This document shows positions 60,037-64,000 of a stretch of DNA of 64,000 bases, one piece after another. How positions within the stretch are numbered: position 1 is the first letter of the stretch; each line of letters starts with the position of its first letter. Source of the DNA: Brumimicrobium ulvae (lineage in GTDB: Bacteria > Bacteroidota > Bacteroidia > Flavobacteriales_D > Crocinitomicaceae); contig NZ_CANNGT010000002.1 in assembly GCF_947504225.1 (NCBI RefSeq), positions 248,001 through 312,000 on the forward strand, given 5' to 3'. Under the pieces are notes generated by a model. It was given only the letters and a program-made list of their open reading frames with translations. It did no database searches and had not been told where the DNA came from. A program made the translations under genes and the position numbers.

Positions 60037-61773
60037 ATGAATATGTTCTGCAATATGTATAAATACATTCTTTTCTTTTTCTTTTTGACGCTCACCTTTT
60101 ATGGTTTTGGGCAAGGCAAAAAAGACAAAAATTTATCGAAGAGACAAATCTTCTATTACGATCCCATCAATAAAACCAAAATTGAAAGCCAGGGATATTA
60201 CTATGTTGATGAACTTGGAGAAACGACCGAGCGTCATGGAAAATGGACTTTTTTTAACGAAAGAGGAGAAATAGTAGAAGAAAGGCATTACAATAGAAAT
60301 AAATTGGATGGAGAGGTCAAAGCCTATTATGGAAAAGACCGTTTAAAAACCATAGGATACTTTAGCGATGGCCTACAAGACAGTTTGTATGTCGAGTTTT
60401 TTGTGACTGGCGATACCAGCGAAGTGGGGTATTATCATTTAGGTGACCCAACCGGAAAATGGCGTTATTTTTACCGTGATGGGGCGCTAAAAATGGTGGA
60501 GGAAGTAATTGATAGTGTGTCTTATATTTGGGAATTCTATGCCGCAGATACATTGCACACACAAACGGTGAAAGATGGAAATGGTGAGATGGCAGATTAT
60601 TATACCAACGGACGTTTAAAATCTTGGTACAATTACAAGGAAGGATTGCGTCATGGTAACTTCGAAGAAGCTTCTGTTCATGGTTATTATTTAATGAAGG
60701 GATCTTTTGTTATGGATCAACCAGATGGAAAATGGGAATATTACTATTACACGGGAGACCTAGAAAAAATTACGCATTATAAAGACGGCAAACTTGATGG
60801 TGAATACATTTACTATTTCGATAACGGAGAAGTAAATGTAAAAGGTCGGTTTGAAGCTGGTCAAAAATCTGGAGAATGGACATGGTTTACCAATTCAGGA
60901 GTTGTTGACATGAAAGGAAATTTCAAAAACGACATGCAACATGGTGCTTGGATTTATAATTATCCATCAGGAAAACTTTCTTATCGAGCAAAATACAAAG
61001 AGGGAAAGAAGGATGGAAAATGGACTTATTACTATAAAAACGGGAAAAAATTTAAAGTAGGCCACTTTGAAAATGATTTAAAAAACGGAAACTGGACCAC
61101 TTGGTATGAAAACGGGAACGTACTGATGGAGGGCGATTATAAAAATGACCTTGAAGAAGGAACATGGAAAAACTATTGGGAAAATGGTCAGCTGAAAAAT
61201 CAATCGGATTTCAATAAAGGAAAACTGAACGGAGAATGGCTTTCTTTTTACTCTTCAGGTGTTCCTCTATCTAAGGGAAGTTATGATATGGGACAAAAGT
61301 CTGGAGAGTGGACAGAGTACTTTAAAAATGGTCGTCCTAGCGATTTAACCAGTTATAAAGTGGTAGAACAAAAGTCTAAAACAAAATATGGCCCTATGAA
61401 AGGCCGTATAAATCGCACATCAGTAAAGCACGGGAAATCGGTGACTTATTCGCAGAAAGATTTTTCTAAAACCCAAGAAGGAAAATACAAGAATGGGAAG
61501 AAGCATGGAACATGGACGACTTATCATAAAGGCGGACTTTTACCTGCGGTTATTGCCAATTATAAGAACGGTGAATTACATGGGAAAATGCAAACCTTTG
61601 AGTTCAGAGGGAATCAGATTATTTCTGAAGTAAGCTACAAGAATGGGTTAAAACATGGAAAAGCTAAAGTGTTTGATAAGACTGGAAAAGTTGTCAAAGA
61701 GATGAATTACAAAGATGGAATTCAAATCATTGAAGGAACCAAATCTGGATCTTCATTTACGCCAGGAAAATAA
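60037..61773 (+). CDS. MORN_2/YwqK-type repeat protein, exported
   Basis: 578 residues with a signal peptide (cleaved after FYGFG near residue 27; an in-frame ATG at 60055 is an alternative start). The mature chain is an array of about 18-20 units of 20-24 residues with the pattern Y-x-N-G-x-x-(hydrophobic)-x-G-x-(W/Y)-x-x-(Y/F)-x-x-G, for example KDGKWTYYYKNGKKFKVGHF. These MORN_2 repeats form an extended beta solenoid. Annotation pipelines often call such proteins YwqK antitoxins; no toxin is adjacent, so an envelope or surface structural role is more likely. Confidence 0.85.
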   Translation: MNMFCNMYKYILFFFFLTLTFYGFGQGKKDKNLSKRQIFYYDPINKTKIESQGYYYVDELGETTERHGKWTFFNERGEIVEERHYNRNKLDGEVKAYYGKDRLKTIGYFSDGLQDSLYVEFFVTGDTSEVGYYHLGDPTGKWRYFYRDGALKMVEEVIDSVSYIWEFYAADTLHTQTVKDGNGEMADYYTNGRLKSWYNYKEGLRHGNFEEASVHGYYLMKGSFVMDQPDGKWEYYYYTGDLEKITHYKDGKLDGEYIYYFDNGEVNVKGRFEAGQKSGEWTWFTNSGVVDMKGNFKNDMQHGAWIYNYPSGKLSYRAKYKEGKKDGKWTYYYKNGKKFKVGHFENDLKNGNWTTWYENGNVLMEGDYKNDLEEGTWKNYWENGQLKNQSDFNKGKLNGEWLSFYSSGVPLSKGSYDMGQKSGEWTEYFKNGRPSDLTSYKVVEQKSKTKYGPMKGRINRTSVKHGKSVTYSQKDFSKTQEGKYKNGKKHGTWTTYHKGGLLPAVIANYKNGELHGKMQTFEFRGNQIISEVSYKNGLKHGKAKVFDKTGKVVKEMNYKDGIQIIEGTKSGSSFTPGK

Positions 61774-61789
61774 CCATATAAAGGATAAA

Positions 61790-61827
61790 AGCACCCATTA
61801 TCGCCATAAATTGAGATAATGAGTGCT
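61790..61827. terminator. Hairpin between convergent MORN and collagen-like genes
   Basis: AGCACCCATTATC (61790-61802) pairs with GATAATGAGTGCT (61815-61827) with one mismatch. On the minus strand a U run (TTTT) follows, so it may terminate the collagen-like lipoprotein gene; on the plus strand no T run follows. Confidence 0.55.
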
Positions 61828-61835
61828 CGATCAAT

Positions 61836-62852
61836 TTAGAAATTGTTAAAGTTAAAATCTTCTGTTTTTATAACAGGCTGAGGTCCATTTTCACCAAAAA
61901 GACCGGCTTTCCCATCCTTACCTTTCTTTCCATCGGCTGCGGCTTTTTGGCCAGATGCTGGTTTACCAGCTTTCCCAGGTTCTCCAGCTTTCCCAGCTAT
62001 TCCTGCAGCACCACCATGATTTAAAACCTTTAAAGTCGGTAGGACATCAACAGCACTAGGGTGAACAATGACCTCTAGACTTCCGCCTTTTCCTCCATTT
62101 CCACCGTTTCCTCCATCTCCTCCATCTCCACCAACTCCTGGCTGAAGTGAACTATCTTCAGTTTCCTTTCCTTTTTTTCCACGACTTCCGTTTCCTCCGT
62201 CGCCACCACGACCTCCATTTCCACCAGTTGCCTGAATAACCATATTGTCTTTGTTGGTTGTTTGGTAATAATAAACAGTATCTGAGGTAGTTTGCTTTAA
62301 TCGCACATAATACATGTCCTCATTTTTCCAAATGTGAACTTTTAACGAAGGTCCGTCTTTCCCATGTAAACCATTGTCCCCATCTCTACCATCCTTTCCA
62401 TCACTTAACAGTGCAGGCCTAAGTCGAGACATACGGTCTCGTCCTTTGTCACCATCTTCACCTGAAATATTGATGTGTAACGGCCCTGAGAAATTAAGAT
62501 TTAACTCATGTTGAAAGGTAACCACATCATCTTTTTTGCTTAAAGTTGTACTAAAAGGTAACCGATCGATATCTTTTTTAAAGGGTTTTTTTTCGATATA
62601 GAGATAGTTGTTTTTCCGTTCATAACGAAGTCCATCCCCTATAATTTCAAGTTGGAAACTGTTTGAAATGTTGGTACGTTCACCAGATAGTTGTTCAGCA
62701 TAAAAATCTACACGCACAGAATCTCCATAGTTTATGGCTTTGGTTTTGTCGTACTCAACTGCAATGTTTTGAATGTTTTCTAGTTGAATTTTGTTGGTTC
62801 CGCAAGAAACGGTGATTAACCCTAAAAATAGGTAAGTAAATTTTAGTTTCAT
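61836..62852 (-). CDS. Glycine-rich, collagen-like lipoprotein
   Basis: 338 residues from the ATG at 62850-62852, just before the signal peptide MKLKFTYLFLGLITVSC with lipobox VSC; the longer ORF adds 14 unrelated residues. Residues about 20-150 form a beta-rich domain (VRVDFYAEQLSGERTNISN, HINISGEDGDKG). The rest is rich in Gly-x-y repeats: GKDGRDGDNGLHGKDG, GGNGGRGGDGGNGSRGKKG, GGDGGDGGNGGNGGKGG and GKAGEPGKAGKPASGQ. These are short collagen-like runs interleaved with beta strands. Likely an outer-membrane surface protein; adhesion is inference. It is convergent with the MORN protein and 53 bp from mgtE on the same strand. Confidence 0.85.
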   Translation of the reverse strand: MKLKFTYLFLGLITVSCGTNKIQLENIQNIAVEYDKTKAINYGDSVRVDFYAEQLSGERTNISNSFQLEIIGDGLRYERKNNYLYIEKKPFKKDIDRLPFSTTLSKKDDVVTFQHELNLNFSGPLHINISGEDGDKGRDRMSRLRPALLSDGKDGRDGDNGLHGKDGPSLKVHIWKNEDMYYVRLKQTTSDTVYYYQTTNKDNMVIQATGGNGGRGGDGGNGSRGKKGKETEDSSLQPGVGGDGGDGGNGGNGGKGGSLEVIVHPSAVDVLPTLKVLNHGGAAGIAGKAGEPGKAGKPASGQKAAADGKKGKDGKAGLFGENGPQPVIKTEDFNFNNF

Positions 62853-62905
62853 AGTAAATGTTGTTTTTTGCCTTAACAGCAAATTCCAAACCAAAGATAT
62901 GGAAG

Positions 62906-64000
62906 TTAAAGTCCAAAAACCAACATTCCTACAGCAAAGTAGATAAACAGGCCAACAACATCGTTTAGAGTAGTGATAAAAGGCCCGGTTGCTACGGCTG
63001 GATCAACTTTATACCTGTGCAATGCAAGTGGAATTAAAGTGCCAAAGATTGCCGCAAATACAATTACAATAAATAAGGCAATACTCACAGAAATGCCTAG
63101 CTTAATGTCTTGAAGCAGCCATGTAATCAAAAAGATAAAAGTTCCGCAGATTAATCCGTTCAATAATCCCAAACCTGCTTCTCTTTTTACTCTTGCGAAA
63201 ATACTGCTGAATTGATTGGTTCCATTTGCAATGGACTGTACAACAATAGCACTCGACTGTACTCCAACATTTCCCCCCATGGCGGCAACCAAAGGAATAA
63301 AGAAAGCCAAAGATGGAATTTTTCCGATTTGTGTTTCAAAGTTTCCGATTACTTGAGAGCCGAGCACTCCTCCCATAAGTCCAATCATTAACCAAGGTAA
63401 ACGTGCACGAGACATTCGCCAAATACTGGCGTTGTATTCTACATTTTCAGAAATACCCGATGCCATTTGGAAGTCTTTGTCTGCTTCTTCTCGAATTACA
63501 TCAACAATGTCATCAATGGTAATGCGACCCACCAATTTTTTTTGAAGATTCAAGACAGGAATTGAAACTAAGTCATATTTATCCATGATTCTAGCGACCT
63601 CCTCAGCTTCTTCGTTGGTGTAGACATAAACCATGTTTTTATCCTTGTAAACGTCTTTTACCAAACTTTTTGGACTGGCCACAAGCAATGCTCTTAGCGA
63701 GAGTGTTCCTACAAGGTTGTCATCATTGTCTACAACGTAAATCGTATGTACTTTATCAACCTCTTCAGCTTGTCTACGCAATTCAATCACACAACGGTTA
63801 ATGGGCCATTCAAGTTTTGCGCGGATAAACTCCGTTTGCATCAATCCCCCGGCGGTGTCTTCATCGTAGTTCAACAGATCAACTAGCTCTGAAGCATTGC
63901 TGCTGTCCATTTTAGATATTACCTCCAATTGCTTATCAATGGGCATTTCCCCAAGGATATCTACGGCGTCATCGGAATCTAAATTTTCCAGTTGAGAGGC
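62906..64000 (-). CDS. mgtE: Magnesium transporter MgtE (5' end beyond the window)
   Basis: The minus-strand frame runs from the stop at 62906 to the right edge (365 residues) without interruption; an ATG at 63946 is internal, since upstream codons (ENLDSDDAVDILGEMP) continue the helical N-domain. Then LLNYDEDTAGGLMQTEF, two CBS domains (about 40-180 in this fragment, ENLDS numbering) and a five-helix membrane domain with SLAFFIPLVAAMGGNVGVQSSAIVVQ (the MgtE pore helix). It imports magnesium (or cobalt) and is gated by cytosolic magnesium. The start is outside the window. Confidence 0.96.
   Translation of the reverse strand, partial: ASQLENLDSDDAVDILGEMPIDKQLEVISKMDSSNASELVDLLNYDEDTAGGLMQTEFIRAKLEWPINRCVIELRRQAEEVDKVHTIYVVDNDDNLVGTLSLRALLVASPKSLVKDVYKDKNMVYVYTNEEAEEVARIMDKYDLVSIPVLNLQKKLVGRITIDDIVDVIREEADKDFQMASGISENVEYNASIWRMSRARLPWLMIGLMGGVLGSQVIGNFETQIGKIPSLAFFIPLVAAMGGNVGVQSSAIVVQSIANGTNQFSSIFARVKREAGLGLLNGLICGTFIFLITWLLQDIKLGISVSIALFIVIVFAAIFGTLIPLALHRYKVDPAVATGPFITTLNDVVGLFIYFAVGMLVFGL

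Noticed and set aside
1..64000. CRISPR, prophage, integron or defence island
   Set aside because: No regular repeat-spacer array, Cas gene, integrase, phage structural gene or known defence gene was found.

Overview
The window is a low-GC, AT-rich piece of a Bacteroidota chromosome, most likely from the Flavobacteriales (a Crocinitomicaceae- or Cryomorphaceae-like lineage is an inference). The support is a complete SprA (the type IX secretion translocon), two proteins with C-terminal type IX sorting domains, Omp28 and DUF6029 families, an HTH-less sigma-54 activator of the flavobacterial type, HisKA_2 kinases with TPR repeats, start codons without clear Shine-Dalgarno sites, and several promoters of the Bacteroidota form TTTG-N(18-20)-TAnnTTTG. 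No rRNA, tRNA, CRISPR, prophage or complete transposase gene was seen. Gene density is high and most of the window is ordinary chromosomal backbone.

Layout. 1-6800: 5' part of pyruvate carboxylase (running off the left edge), a SugE-type SMR transporter, a repeat-bearing spacer, a BCCT osmolyte transporter coupled to a tandem UspA protein, and an NfeD/flotillin pair. 6800-13850: small MscS channel, TPR membrane protein, two tandem rhodaneses, serS, then rbfA with a LolC/E-like permease, divergent from an MsbA-like ABC exporter. 13950-19200: lipoproteins, a stomatin-like SPFH protein, a barrel-less TonB-plug protein, a 120-bp palindromic MITE-like element and a beta-CASP MBL ribonuclease. 19200-25900: SDR, KtrA-like RCK protein, metB, an orphan HisKA_2 kinase, and an MBOAT plus AlgX-like O-acetylation pair. 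25980-33620: MATE exporter, thioesterase, purN, RidA, fRMsr, Ig-like lipoprotein and a TPR-HisKA_2 kinase. 33620-39460 (all minus): fructosamine-kinase-like protein, pth, lnt, an unrecognised polytopic membrane protein with histidine motifs, and a sigma-54-type response regulator.

39720-45550 holds the most system-like cluster: an Omp28 lipoprotein (CxxC), a DUF6029 beta-barrel, a periplasmic TlpA-like thioredoxin (CxxC), a secreted anchor-J/thioredoxin/type IX sorting protein (CxxC) and, divergently, a small type IX cargo with a close cysteine pair. Together they could carry thiol redox power from the periplasm to the cell surface. 45600-57200: sirtuin, then the Bacteroidota block maeB-ruvA-sprA and a GNAT. 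57200-59330: a compact promoter-hairpin-U-tract unit that looks like an unannotated small RNA of about 70 nt, then lepA. 59350-64000: LysE exporter, a MORN_2 repeat protein, a glycine-rich collagen-like lipoprotein and mgtE (running off the right edge).

Main themes are envelope biogenesis (LolC/E, Lnt, MsbA-like, MBOAT/AlgX, SprA), envelope stress and osmotic control (MscS, BCCT/Usp, NfeD/flotillin, KtrA), and two orphan HisKA_2 kinases. Best candidates for undescribed biology are the surface redox cluster and the small RNA before lepA.
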